A program made the translations under genes and the position numbers. Below are positions 1 to 9,305 of a stretch of 64,000 bases of DNA, one piece after another (position 1 is the stretch's first letter; each line of letters opens with the position of its first letter). Source of the DNA: SIG710 sp045604985 (GTDB lineage Bacteria; Bacillota; Clostridia; Oscillospirales; CAG-272); assembly GCA_045604985.1 (NCBI GenBank), contig JAZUPD010000018.1, forward strand, positions 84,970-148,969. Direction: 5' to 3'. The notes below the pieces were generated by a model. It did not search any database, had not been told where the DNA came from, and saw nothing but the letters and a program-made list of their open reading frames with translations.

Positions 1-1742
1 CTCTGGTAGTTGCAGAGGGAATGAGAGAAGCCAATATGTTCGACGTTGTCCGTGTTGGCGAAAAGAGACTTATCGGTGAGATTATAGAAATGCATGGTGA
101 TAAGGCGTCTATCCAGGTCTATGAGGAGACTGCAGGCGTTGGACGCGGAGATGTGGTCGTTTCAACGGGCGAGCCACTTTCGGTTGAGCTTGGTCCCGGA
201 CTTATCACGAATATCTATGACGGTATTCAGAGACCCCTTGAGACTATCCGAGAAAAGGTAGGCTCAAATCTTACGAGAGGTATAGATGAGCCTGCTCTTG
301 ACAGAACGAGGGTTTGGCATTTTGAGGCGGAAAAAAAGATAGGTGATATCGTTCTGCCCGGTGACGTTATCGGCTATGTACAAGAGACCGAGGTCATAAG
401 ACATAAGGTAATGGTTCCCCCGAAAAAGGGAGGAACATTGGTACAGATCAATTCGGGAGATTTCAAGGTCACCGATACTGTTGCAAAGATAAAGCTGGAG
501 GATGGAAAAACCGACAGTTTGACTCTTATGCAGAAGTGGCCTGTTCGTGTATCCCGTCCATATAAGGAAAAACTGCCCCCTGCAGAACCTATGATAACGG
601 GACAGCGTTCTATCGACGCACTTTTTCCCATTGCAAAGGGCGGAACCGCTTGCGTTCCTGGTCCTTTTGGAAGCGGAAAGACGGTGGTTCAGCATCAGCT
701 TGCAAAATGGAGCGATGTTGATCTTGTTGTTTATATCGGATGCGGTGAGCGCGGAAACGAAATGACAGACGTTCTTCGTGAGTTTCCCGAGCTTACCGAT
801 CCCAGAACGGGAAAATCCCTTATGGAGAGAACGGTTCTTATTGCAAACACCTCGGATATGCCTGTTGCGGCTCGTGAGGCTTCTATCTATACAGGTATCA
901 CCATTGCGGAATATTACCGTGATATGGGTTATGCCGTTGCTGTTATCGCAGATTCAACATCCCGCTGGGCAGAGGCTCTCCGTGAGATGTCAGGCCGTCT
1001 TGAGGAAATGCCCGGTGAGGAGGGCTATCCCGCATATCTTACATCCCGTCTTGCAGGATTCTATGAAAGAGCCGGTAAGGTGGTTTGTCTCGGAACCGAC
1101 GGCAGAGAGGGCGCACTCAGTGCCATCGGTGCGGTTTCACCTCAGGGAGGCGATATTTCTGAGCCTGTTACTCAAGCAACCCTTCGTATAGTAAAGGTTT
1201 TCTGGGGACTTGATGCATCGCTTGCATACAAGAGACATTTTCCTGCGATAAATTGGCTTAATTCCTACTCGCTTTACCGTGACCGCCTTTCGGATTGGTG
1301 TGCGGATAATATCGCAAAGGATTGGATGGCACTTACATCAAGAAGTCTTAAAACACTTCAGGAGGAGAGCGACCTTGACGAGATCGTTAAGCTCGTTGGT
1401 GTAGACGCACTTTCTTCCGAGGACAGACTTACCCTTGAGGTGGCTCGTTCCATTCGCGAGGACTTCTTACAGCAGTACGCCTTTGACGATGTGGATGGCT
1501 ATACTCCCCTTGATAAGCAGTATGCGCTTCTCCGTCTCATCTTCTCCTATGAAGACAGGGCTAGAAAGGCACTCTCGGATGGGGCGTTGGTGCAGACGCT
1601 TGCCGATCTTCCCGTAAGAGAAATGATAGGTAGAGCAAAGGCGATTCCCTATGAGGGCTTTAAGGCTGAATTTGAAAAGATCGAAGCAGAGCTTGCTTCG
1701 CAAATAGACGCTGCGGTAAGAGAAGCCGCAAGCGAGTTTTAA
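1..1742 (+). CDS. ntpA: A/V-type ATPase catalytic subunit A (5' end cut by window)
   Basis: Catalytic A subunit of an A/V-type rotary ATPase; ATP is made or hydrolysed in the soluble head, coupled to H+ or Na+ flow through the membrane sector. The P-loop GPFGSGKT is encoded at 660-683, after the long insertion typical of A subunits. The frame is open from base 3 and reads LVVAEG before the Met at 21. This matches the conserved family start (G-P-L-V-V-A-E-G-M), so Met 21 is internal and only about ten codons are missing. It ends TAA, 14 bases before ntpB. The order A-B-D is classical; the stalk and rotor genes should lie just upstream, outside the window. Confidence 0.97.
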   Translation, partial: LVVAEGMREANMFDVVRVGEKRLIGEIIEMHGDKASIQVYEETAGVGRGDVVVSTGEPLSVELGPGLITNIYDGIQRPLETIREKVGSNLTRGIDEPALDRTRVWHFEAEKKIGDIVLPGDVIGYVQETEVIRHKVMVPPKKGGTLVQINSGDFKVTDTVAKIKLEDGKTDSLTLMQKWPVRVSRPYKEKLPPAEPMITGQRSIDALFPIAKGGTACVPGPFGSGKTVVQHQLAKWSDVDLVVYIGCGERGNEMTDVLREFPELTDPRTGKSLMERTVLIANTSDMPVAAREASIYTGITIAEYYRDMGYAVAVIADSTSRWAEALREMSGRLEEMPGEEGYPAYLTSRLAGFYERAGKVVCLGTDGREGALSAIGAVSPQGGDISEPVTQATLRIVKVFWGLDASLAYKRHFPAINWLNSYSLYRDRLSDWCADNIAKDWMALTSRSLKTLQEESDLDEIVKLVGVDALSSEDRLTLEVARSIREDFLQQYAFDDVDGYTPLDKQYALLRLIFSYEDRARKALSDGALVQTLADLPVREMIGRAKAIPYEGFKAEFEKIEAELASQIDAAVREAASEF

Positions 1743-1756
1743 GGAGGACGGCGGAT

Positions 1757-3133
1757 ATGATTCGTGAATACAGAACAATTGAAGAAGTTGCCGGACCTCT
1801 GATGCTTGTAAAGCAGGTTGACGGCGTTAAATATGACGAGCTTGGTGAAATCGAGCTTCCGAGCGGCGAGGTGAGACGCTGCCGTGTTCTTGAGGTCAAT
1901 GGCAGAGACGTTCTCGTTCAGCTTTTTGAAAGCTCAGCGGGACTTAATCTTGCTCAGAGTAAGGTGCGTTTTTCGGGACACGGAGTTGAGCTTCCCGTTT
2001 CAAAAAATATGCTTGGACGAGTTTTCAACGGTATGGGCGAGCCTATAGACGGCGGTGCAAAGCTCATTCCCGATAAATCTCTTGATATCAACGGCACGCC
2101 CATAAACCCGGCGGCGCGCTATTATCCCTCCGAGTTTATTCAGACGGGCGTTTCCACCATCGACGGTCTTAATACTCTTGTCCGCGGTCAAAAGCTGCCT
2201 ATTTTTTCCGGATCGGGTCTGCCTCATGCAAATCTTGCTGCACAGATAGCAAGGCAGGCAAAGGTCAGAGGTGGAGATTCCAAATTTGCGGTCGTTTTTG
2301 CCGCCATCGGAATCACCTTTGAGGAAGCAGATTTCTTTATTTCGGATTTTAAGAAGACGGGTGCTATTGATAGGACGGTTCTCTTTATAAATCTTGCGTC
2401 GGATGCTGCGATCGAGCGTATTTCAACACCCCGTATGGCACTTACCGCAGCGGAATATCTTGCATTTGAGTGCGATATGCATGTCCTCGTTATCCTTACC
2501 GATATCACCAACTATGCAGAGGCTCTCCGTGAAGTTTCGGCAGCGAGAAAGGAAGTCCCCGGCAGACGAGGATACCCGGGTTATCTTTATACAGACCTTG
2601 CAACAATGTATGAAAGAGCGGGAAGAAAGATGGGAAGCGAAGGCTCTATCACCATGATTCCGATCCTTTCCATGCCCGAGGACGATAAAACGCATCCTAT
2701 CCCCGACCTTACGGGATATATCACCGAGGGACAGATAATTCTTTCAAGAGAGATGTACCGCAAGGGATATATGCCTCCTGTTGACGTTCTTCCGTCCCTT
2801 TCCCGCCTTAAGGATAAGGGTATTGGAGAGGGCAAGACCCGCGAGGATCATTCGGGAACAATGAACCAGCTCTTCTCAAGCTATGCGAGAGGAAGAGAGG
2901 CTAAGGAGCTTATGGTGGTTTTGGGCGAGGCGGCACTTACACCTGTTGACCGTCTTTATGCAAAATTTGCAGATGCCTTTGAGGCTGAATATATAAATCA
3001 GGGCTTCTATGAGAATAGAACTATAGAGGAGACCCTTGATCTTGGCTGGAAGCTGCTTTCTCTGCTTCCCAGAAGCGAAATGAAGCGTATCAAGCCCGAG
3101 CTTATTGAAAAATATTGGGTCGGGGACAAATGA
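1757..3133 (+). CDS. ntpB: A/V-type ATPase regulatory subunit B
   Basis: 458-residue B subunit, which alternates with A in the hexameric head. It keeps the family core but has GSGLPHANLAAQ where A subunits have a P-loop, as expected for the non-catalytic partner. Other family landmarks are GRVFNGMGEP near residue 90, DITNYAEALREVS and GRRGYPGYLYTDLATMYERAG. A strong AAGGAGG (1741-1747) sits nine bases before the ATG and overlaps the stop of ntpA, so translation is probably coupled. Length is normal for the family. Confidence 0.97.
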   Translation: MIREYRTIEEVAGPLMLVKQVDGVKYDELGEIELPSGEVRRCRVLEVNGRDVLVQLFESSAGLNLAQSKVRFSGHGVELPVSKNMLGRVFNGMGEPIDGGAKLIPDKSLDINGTPINPAARYYPSEFIQTGVSTIDGLNTLVRGQKLPIFSGSGLPHANLAAQIARQAKVRGGDSKFAVVFAAIGITFEEADFFISDFKKTGAIDRTVLFINLASDAAIERISTPRMALTAAEYLAFECDMHVLVILTDITNYAEALREVSAARKEVPGRRGYPGYLYTDLATMYERAGRKMGSEGSITMIPILSMPEDDKTHPIPDLTGYITEGQIILSREMYRKGYMPPVDVLPSLSRLKDKGIGEGKTREDHSGTMNQLFSSYARGREAKELMVVLGEAALTPVDRLYAKFADAFEAEYINQGFYENRTIEETLDLGWKLLSLLPRSEMKRIKPELIEKYWVGDK

Positions 3134-3180
3134 TAAAAACAAGGGAATGTTAGAATTTTGCGAAAGGAGCAGTTCCGAAG

Positions 3181-3852
3181 GTGGCAGATATACAACTTAA
3201 TCCAACGAGAATGGAGATGAAAAAGCTCCAAACAAGATATATAACCGCAAGGCGCGGTCATAAGCTGCTGAAGGATAAGCGCAATGAGCTTATGAGACAG
3301 TTCCTCGTCGTGGTAAGAGAGGATAAGAAACTGCGAGAGCAAGTTGAAGCAAAGCTTGCGACAGCATACGGGTCATTTTCGGTTGCAAGCGCAGTGAGCA
3401 GTCCCGAAATGCTTCGCGAGGCACTTATCATGCCCAGAAAAGAGGGAAGCCTTGATGTTTCCTATAAGAATATGATGAGCGTAACCGTCCCCGTTTTTGA
3501 TTATAAGACGGAGGGAGAGAGCGGTGCTATGAATTACGGAATGGCATTTACATCCGGAGAGCTTGACTCGTCGATAAAGGAGCTTGGAGAGGTGATGCAG
3601 GAGCTTGTGCGAATGGCGGAACTTGAAAAAACTGCCCAGCTTCTTGCGGAAGAAATCGAAAAGACCCGCAGAAGAGTAAACGCTCTGGAATATATCATGA
3701 TGCCAAGATATCTTGAAGGTATCAAGCGTATCAAGATGAAGCTTGAGGAAAACGAACGAGGAAACCTCACAAGACTTATGAAGGTCAAAGACATGATGGT
3801 CAAAAAAACTCTTGCGGCAAAGAAAAATACGCCCGAGGGAGAGGATATTTAA
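3181..3852 (+). CDS. ntpD: A/V-type ATPase central-stalk subunit D
   Basis: 223-residue D subunit, the coiled-coil axle that turns inside the A3B3 head. The N-terminal motif NPTRMEMKKLQTR, followed by a long amphipathic helix with KLLKDKRNELMRQF and a second helix near the C-terminus (RRVNALEYIMMPR), is diagnostic. It starts with GTG; AAAGGAG at 3163-3169 sets the start, and no better ATG lies nearby. A hairpin terminator follows directly, so this is the last gene of the ATPase operon. The 47-base gap to ntpB holds nothing else. Confidence 0.96.
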   Translation: MADIQLNPTRMEMKKLQTRYITARRGHKLLKDKRNELMRQFLVVVREDKKLREQVEAKLATAYGSFSVASAVSSPEMLREALIMPRKEGSLDVSYKNMMSVTVPVFDYKTEGESGAMNYGMAFTSGELDSSIKELGEVMQELVRMAELEKTAQLLAEEIEKTRRRVNALEYIMMPRYLEGIKRIKMKLEENERGNLTRLMKVKDMMVKKTLAAKKNTPEGEDI

Positions 3853-3892
3853 AAAATGCGGCTGAATCTTTTTGATTCATCCTCATTTTTTT
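3851..3892 (+). terminator. Rho-independent terminator of the ATPase operon
   Basis: The arms TGAATC and GATTCA flank a TTTTT loop. The stem is extended by two G-C pairs and by AATG/CATT, and is followed by a T-run. It begins at the ntpD stop codon. Confidence 0.8.
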
Positions 3893-4088
3893 AAAAGATT
3901 ATTTGAGAGTCTCCTCCGATAGAGTAGGCTCATTTTTTACCATTCGCACATCCCAATAAATTTGGTATTATCAAGGTAAGAGAGGCTCTCTGAACTATGC
4001 CCCCGTTTTTGAGATGAATAATAAATTCAAATGTTGCCGTTTTCTCTATTTAATATGTAAATTTTGCTTTTAAAATTTTCCAAAGCTA

Positions 4089-4117
4089 TGGACAAATGAA
4101 TTTTGATGTGGTATAAT
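4089..4117 (+). promoter_or_regulatory. Sigma-A promoter of the AraC-family gene
   Basis: TGGACA (4089-4094), 17-base spacer, TATAAT (4112-4117), about 100 bases before the chosen start. The stretch 3893-4088 upstream shows no gene or clear structure. Confidence 0.7.
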
Positions 4118-4219
4118 ATTCTTGATAACATTTGATCACGTTTGAATTTGTTGAATCGAAGATTTCTTGAGTCCTTATGTAAAATTTGCTTTATCAATGA
4201 AATGATTTGGGAGGTTGAA

Positions 4220-5080
4220 ATGTCCTGTATAAGAAGCGTAGAGCGCACGGCTGGAGCAAAAAAATATTCTGCCCATTGTCACGATAATGAGCATAGACTG
4301 ATTTACGTCAGAAGAGGAAGAGGCAGGGTGCTGATTGGCTCAAAGGAATGGCTTATAGACCGTCCATCGGTAGTCTTTATCAGTAATCTTGAAAAGCATG
4401 ATGTTTTTCCCGAGAGCGAGAGTTATGACGGATATTCTGTGGGGATATTTCCCTCTGAGGCGATGATAAAGATAAATTCGGATAAGCTTCTCTCGTCATT
4501 CTGCGACAGACCAACAGGCTTTTCCAACGTTTTCGTGGTAACGCATCTTGCGGGTGAGCTGAATATTCTCTTTGATGCACTTTATAAAGAGTATAATGAG
4601 CCACATAAGGATGTTGAAGATGGATGCGACTCGATACTGAGAGTGATTCTTATGACTCTTTTGCGCAGTATCCCGAATGCCTTTCCATATGAAAATACTG
4701 AGAAGAGAGCGGTCGTTCAGGCTATCAGGCGGAAGCTTGAGGGGAGTCTCAAGGAAGAGCTTTCGCTTGATGATATATCGGCGGAATTTCATATTAGTAC
4801 ATACTATCTCTCTCATATTTTCAAGGATATTACGGGATACAGCGTTAAAAATTATCGCCTCATTTTCCGTCTTGCAAACGCAAGAGAGCTGCTTGTTTCC
4901 TCGGAATATACGATAAATGAAATTTGCAGCATGACGGGATTCCCTGATATGAGCAATTTTTCCCGCAGATTTAAATTTGAATACGGTGTCACTCCCACTG
5001 AATACAGAAAAAATATGGGCAGAATATTCAGTCAACCCAAAAAGGAAAGAAAGACACAAATCGGAATTGAATTACTATAA
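4220..5080 (+). CDS. AraC-family transcriptional regulator with cupin sensor domain
   Basis: 286-residue regulator. Residues 1-130 look like an AraC-type cupin ligand domain (HCHDNEHRLIYVRRGRGRVLIGS, then a jelly-roll pattern). The last 100 residues carry the two helix-turn-helix motifs: LDDISAEFHISTYYLSHIFK, then the family signature ending GFPDMSNFSRRFKFEYGVTP. An in-frame Met at 4142 exists, but GGGAGG at 4209-4214, five bases before the Met at 4220, fixes the start there. It stands alone, with its own promoter and no metabolic gene beside it, so its ligand and targets cannot be read from context. Confidence 0.9.
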   Translation: MSCIRSVERTAGAKKYSAHCHDNEHRLIYVRRGRGRVLIGSKEWLIDRPSVVFISNLEKHDVFPESESYDGYSVGIFPSEAMIKINSDKLLSSFCDRPTGFSNVFVVTHLAGELNILFDALYKEYNEPHKDVEDGCDSILRVILMTLLRSIPNAFPYENTEKRAVVQAIRRKLEGSLKEELSLDDISAEFHISTYYLSHIFKDITGYSVKNYRLIFRLANARELLVSSEYTINEICSMTGFPDMSNFSRRFKFEYGVTPTEYRKNMGRIFSQPKKERKTQIGIELL

Positions 5081-5204
5081 AAAATAACTCACAGAAGAGC
5101 TTTCAAGCATAATGCTTTTTCGTTTGTCTTATAGTTCGCTAAATATCTGTTTAAGCAGTGCGAGCGGTCGGTCAAAATAGATTTAAAAGTTAAGTAAGGC
5201 CGTT

Positions 5205-5921
5205 TTATTCGTTTGCTGTTTCCGTTTCTTCCTTTTCCGAAGAAGAAACGAGTTTTCGCAAAGCATCCATTCTTGAGTCAAGCTCTGCGCTGAGCGAGGC
5301 ACAATATATAAGCTCCTTTGCCATCTTCTCGGTAAATTCGAAGTCCTTTTTATAATGAAGTTGATGCTCCAGGCTCGCCCAAACATCCATTGCGATGGTG
5401 CGGAGCTGTATCTCAACCTTCATACTTCTTTTTTCATGAGCGAGAAAAATAGGCACTTTGACTATTAGATGCAGACTTCTGTATCCGTTTTTCTTTGGTT
5501 TTTTGATATAGTCCTTTTTCTCTATGAGAGTCACGTCATCCTGACTGAGAAGTGCATCTGCAAGGGTATAGACGTCCCTTGGGAAGGAGCAAACCACTCT
5601 TACCCCCGCCACGTCGGAGAGGTTTTCCTCGATAGATTCGGGAGTGAGGGCAAGACCTCGCCTTTCTATTTTTTCTTTGATGCTCAGAGGGCTTTTGAGA
5701 CGGGATTTTATATCGTTTATGGGATTTCTGTCGTGTGTGAGCGAAAATTCCTCGTTCAGAACATTGAGTTTTGTTTCGACTTCCATCATGGCGCATCGGT
5801 AATATGCCATCAGCTTATTATAGCGTTCTACCCAATCTTTCGATTTTTTAATAAAGCTCTCGCTGAAAAGATCTTCAATCTTTCCGCTTTCCAAAGCGGA
5901 AATTATATCATTATTCTCCAC
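5205..5921 (-). CDS. relQ: Small alarmone synthetase, RelQ/YjbM type (GTP pyrophosphokinase)
   Basis: 238-residue single-domain (p)ppGpp synthetase. It transfers pyrophosphate from ATP to GTP or GDP without the hydrolase or regulatory domains of long RelA/SpoT proteins. RelA/SpoT-fold motifs are visible in order: IKSRLKSPLSIKEK, DVAGVRVVCSF, KKPKKNGYRSLHLIV and VEIQLRTIAMDVWASLEHQL. The start is GTG (5919-5921), placed by GGAG five to six bases upstream. Length and C-terminal helix fit tetrameric RelQ rather than RelP. It is transcribed away from the BMP transporter; the 300 bases between them are AT-rich. Confidence 0.93.
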   Translation of the reverse strand: MENNDIISALESGKIEDLFSESFIKKSKDWVERYNKLMAYYRCAMMEVETKLNVLNEEFSLTHDRNPINDIKSRLKSPLSIKEKIERRGLALTPESIEENLSDVAGVRVVCSFPRDVYTLADALLSQDDVTLIEKKDYIKKPKKNGYRSLHLIVKVPIFLAHEKRSMKVEIQLRTIAMDVWASLEHQLHYKKDFEFTEKMAKELIYCASLSAELDSRMDALRKLVSSSEKEETETANE

Positions 5922-5944
5922 GTCTCTCCGTCCTTTCTATGTTT

Positions 5945-6240
5945 TTTTCACTTTTGATTTTACCACGAAAATCAAAATTATTCTACATTTATTTGTAAAC
6001 AATGTTTTGGTTTTTTGTCCTCTGCGACACCATACGAAAGATGGTTTGCCGATCTGTTTTGCTTCCGTCTTTTTTTAAATGCTGTTTTTTGTTTAGTATT
6101 CATCGTTTTTAGTCAAAAAGATATAATATTTCTAAAAAAAAGAGGGTTTTTTGCCTGATTTTAGGTAAAAATGTGATTTTTATGTGCATTGTGCCTAAAA
6201 AAGAGGCTTTTCAGAAGGGGTTAATCTGCAAAAATCGGGC
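5945..6240. other. AT-rich divergent intergenic region
   Basis: No gene seen. It holds a TATAAT (6122-6127) with a poor -35. It also holds a nested inverted repeat: TTTTAGG (6160-6166) faces CCTAAAA (6194-6200), enclosing the small hairpin TAAAAAT-GTG-ATTTTTA. It could be leader RNA or regulatory DNA for either flanking gene, but no known riboswitch core is recognisable. Confidence 0.4.
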
Positions 6241-6269
6241 TTGACAATTCGGGGAAAATGAGTTAAAAT
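6241..6269 (+). promoter_or_regulatory. Strong sigma-A promoter of the BMP lipoprotein gene
   Basis: TTGACA (6241-6246), 17-base spacer, TAAAAT (6264-6269). The predicted leader to the start codon is about 90 bases and has a small CGGC-AAAAA-GCCG hairpin. Confidence 0.8.
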
Positions 6270-6367
6270 ATCTTCGTATTCTTATTATTATATTCCCTTT
6301 AAAATAAGTGATGTTTTTACTCGGCAAAAAGCCGTGTGAAATAAAAAATTTTTGGAGGAAAAATACC

Positions 6368-7642
6368 ATGAAGAAACTTTTATCCATCGTTCTTGCTCTC
6401 ATCATGCTCGTTTCCTGCTTTGCTCTTGCAGCTTGCGGCGGTGCTGAAGATGATGCGAAGGACACAGATGCGGCTGATACAGGCGCAGCTGACACAAACG
6501 GCGAGGTTGCCGCTAATGCTGACTTTAAGCTTGGCGTTATTCTTCTCCACGACGAGTTCTCTACCTACGACCTTAACTTTATGAACGGCGTAGAAGAGGC
6601 TAAGGCGGCTCTCGGTCTTACAGACGAGCAGGTTATCATGAAGAAGAACATCCCCGAGTCCGACGCTTGCTACGAAGCTGCTTGTGACCTCGTTGACGAG
6701 GGTTGTGACGTTATTTTTGCTGACTCCTTTGGTCATGAAACATATATGATCAAGGCAGCAAAGGAATTCACAGATGTTCAGTTCTGCCATGCAACAGGTA
6801 CGATGGCTCATACAGAGGGTCTTGCTAACTATCACAATGCATTTGCTTCTATCTACGAGGGCAGATTCCTTGCAGGCGTTGCTGCAGGTCTCAAGCTCAA
6901 CGAGATCATCGAAGCAGGTAACCTTAAGGGCGAAGTTCCGAAGATGGGTTACGTTGGCGCATTCACATATGCAGAGGTTATGTCCGGCTACACATCCTTC
7001 TACCTTGGCGCAAAGTCTGTTTGCCCCGATGTAGTTATGGACGTTCAGTTCACAGGCTCTTGGTATGATGAAAATGCAGAGAAGACAGCAGCTCAGGCTC
7101 TTATCGCAAACGGCTGCGACCTTATCTCTCAGCATGCAGACTCTATGGGTGCTCCCACAGCTTGTGAGGAAGCAAACATCCCCAACGTTTCCTATAACGG
7201 AAGCACAGTTGAGGATTGCCCCAACACGTTTATCGTAGCTTCCAGAATCAACTAGGCTCCTTACTTTGAGCTTATCTGCAAGAACACAATGGCAGGTGAG
7301 GCTATTCCTACCGACTACACAGGTACTATCGCTACAGGCTCCGTTGTTCTTACAGATGTAAACACACAGGCTGCAGCAGCAGGCACAGTAGAGAAGCTCG
7401 AAGAGGTTAAGGCAGGTCTTCTTGACGGTTCTATCAAGGTATTCGACACAGCTGCTGATAACTTCATCACAGTTGGCGGTGCAAAGCTCGATTCCTACAT
7501 GGCAGACGTTGATACAGACGCAGCTTATGAAAAGGATACAGAGGTTGTTTCCGACGGTTACTTCCATGAGTCCGAATTCAGAAGTGCTCCTTACTTCGAC
7601 GTTCAGATCGACGGTATCACACTTCTTAACAGCGCATACTAA
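6368..7642 (+). pseudogene. BMP-family nucleoside-binding lipoprotein interrupted by one in-frame TAG
   Basis: Substrate-binding lipoprotein of a nucleoside-type ABC importer (BmpA/Med/NupN family). The start at 6368 is set by GGAGG (6354-6358). The signal peptide has lipobox L-A-A-C with lipid Cys 23, followed by an acidic linker and the BMP core. Codon 296 (7253-7255) is TAG. The same frame then continues without any other stop for 128 codons to TAA at 7640-7642, ending FRSAPYFDVQIDGITLLN as BMP proteins do. The local context R-I-N-(TAG)-A-P-Y-F-E has Trp in the family, so TGG to TAG is the simplest reading. The remainder is intact and uses well-expressed codons. It may be a fresh nonsense mutation, a sequence error or a readthrough codon. 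Full length would be 424 residues. Confidence 0.85.
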
Positions 7643-7661
7643 TATCCGAATATCAAACGGA

Positions 7662-7688
7662 GTGGCGGAGCAAACGCTCCGCCACATT
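7662..7688 (+). terminator. Hairpin between lipoprotein and ABC genes (partial terminator or stabiliser)
   Basis: The arms GTGGCGGAGC and GCTCCGCCAC form a perfect 10-bp stem with an AAAC loop, followed by only ATTTTG. The weak T-run suggests partial termination or 3' protection, giving more lipoprotein than transporter mRNA. Confidence 0.65.
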
Positions 7689-7733
7689 TTGATAAATTGA
7701 TAAAGGCATCTCAAAAAATTACGGAGGTACAGC

Positions 7734-9305
7734 GTGGAAAACTCTGTTGCACTTGAGCTTCGAGGCGTTACAAAGACCTTTGGAAAGGTCATAGCCAATA
7801 ATAATGTTGATCTGACTGTTTATAAGGGGGAGATTCTTTCTATCCTCGGCGAAAACGGTTGCGGAAAAACGACTCTTATGAATATGATATCGGGTATCTA
7901 CTTCCCCGATAAGGGCCAGATATTCGTTGACGGACGAGAGGTCGTCATTCGTTCGCCAAAGGATGCTTTTGGCTATAAGATAGGTATGATACATCAGCAT
8001 TTCAAGCTTGTTGATGTTTTTTCGGCAAGCGAAAATATCGTGCTTGGAATTGATGACGGCAAAAGATACAATATTAAGGATGTAAATAACCGTGTGCTTG
8101 AAATTTGCGAGCGTTACGGATTCAATATAGACCCCAAAAAGAAGATTTATGAGATGTCGGTTTCGGAAAAGCAGACCGTTGAGATAATCAAGGTCCTTTA
8201 CCGAGGAGCGGATATCCTTATTTTGGACGAGCCTACTGCCGTCCTTACGCCTCAAGAAACGGAAAAGCTCTTTGATGTGCTTCGCCGAATGCGTGATGAC
8301 GGAAAGGCTATTATGATAATCACTCACAAGCTCCACGAGGTGCTTTCGGTTTCGGACAGAGTTGCAGTCCTTCGCCGCGGCGAGCATATTGCAACGGTTG
8401 AAACTGCTACCGCTACCGAGAGTATGCTTACAGAGATGATGGTCGGCAAAAAAATAACTCTTAATATCGACAGACTAGATCCCGTTTCTCCCACGGAGCG
8501 ACTTGCTCTTGAGGGCATAAACTGCACAAGTCACGAGGGAATCAAGCTTCTTGATAATGTTTCCTTTACCGCAAATTCGGGCGAAATTCTCGGTATTGCG
8601 GGCATTGCGGGAAGCGGGCAGAGAGAGCTTCTTGAAGCCATTGCGGGGCTTCAGCACCTTGACAGCGGTACAATAACATATAAAGACCCCAAAACAGGTG
8701 CGGATGTTAATCTCCGCGATAAAACACCCATTCAGATAAGAGACCTTGGTGTCAGACTCTCATTTGTCCCCGAAGACAGACTCGGAATGGGACTTGTAGG
8801 AAACATGGATATCATAGACAACATGATGCTCCGCAGCTATAAGAAGGGTACTTCCATGTTCCTTGATAGAAAAGCTCCCAAGAATCTGGCAAAGGAGATA
8901 ATTCAGAGCCTTGAAATTGCAACTCCCGGTGCAACCACTCCGGTTCGCCGTCTTTCGGGAGGTAATGTTCAGAAAGTTCTTGTGGGACGAGAGATATCCT
9001 CCGCACCGTCGGTGCTTATGGCGGCATACCCCGTTAGAGGACTTGATATAGGCTCTTCCTATACTATTTATAATCTTCTCAATGACCAGAAGGCAAGAGG
9101 AGTTGCTGTTATTTTCGTTGGTGAGGACCTTGACGTTTTGGTTGAGCTTTGCGATAGGATCATCGTGCTGGCATCGGGTAAGATAACGGGTATCGTTGAT
9201 GCAAGAAAGACCACGAAGGAAGAGATCGGCTTGCTTATGACAAAGAGCACCTCGATTTATGAGGATGCAGAAAAATGCGAAAAGGAGGAAACGGATAATG
9301 GCTAA
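7734..9305 (+). CDS. Nucleoside ABC importer, double ATP-binding subunit (NupO/YufO-like)
   Basis: 523 residues with two ABC domains, the form that pairs with BMP lipoproteins. Domain 1 has Walker A GENGCGKTT (near residue 41) and Walker B ILILDEPTAVLTPQE. Domain 2 has a degenerate Walker A (GIAGSGQRE), LSGGNVQK as signature, and MAAYPVRGLD in place of a Walker B DEP. Such asymmetry is usual in this subfamily. The start is GTG at 7734, with GGAGG at 7723-7727. It overlaps the next gene by 8 bases. The two permeases and the lipoprotein gene upstream complete the importer. Confidence 0.93.
   Translation: MENSVALELRGVTKTFGKVIANNNVDLTVYKGEILSILGENGCGKTTLMNMISGIYFPDKGQIFVDGREVVIRSPKDAFGYKIGMIHQHFKLVDVFSASENIVLGIDDGKRYNIKDVNNRVLEICERYGFNIDPKKKIYEMSVSEKQTVEIIKVLYRGADILILDEPTAVLTPQETEKLFDVLRRMRDDGKAIMIITHKLHEVLSVSDRVAVLRRGEHIATVETATATESMLTEMMVGKKITLNIDRLDPVSPTERLALEGINCTSHEGIKLLDNVSFTANSGEILGIAGIAGSGQRELLEAIAGLQHLDSGTITYKDPKTGADVNLRDKTPIQIRDLGVRLSFVPEDRLGMGLVGNMDIIDNMMLRSYKKGTSMFLDRKAPKNLAKEIIQSLEIATPGATTPVRRLSGGNVQKVLVGREISSAPSVLMAAYPVRGLDIGSSYTIYNLLNDQKARGVAVIFVGEDLDVLVELCDRIIVLASGKITGIVDARKTTKEEIGLLMTKSTSIYEDAEKCEKEETDNG

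Noticed and set aside
5105..5122. AAGCA-TAA-TGCTT hairpin with T-run after the AraC gene
   Set aside because: A 5-bp A/T-rich stem is too weak to call a terminator.
6380..7798. 472-codon open frame on the minus strand across the BMP lipoprotein gene
   Set aside because: It is antisense to a clear lipoprotein gene with signal peptide and ribosome site; the antisense frame is Cys/Val-rich, lacks any domain and is explained by codon bias of the real gene.
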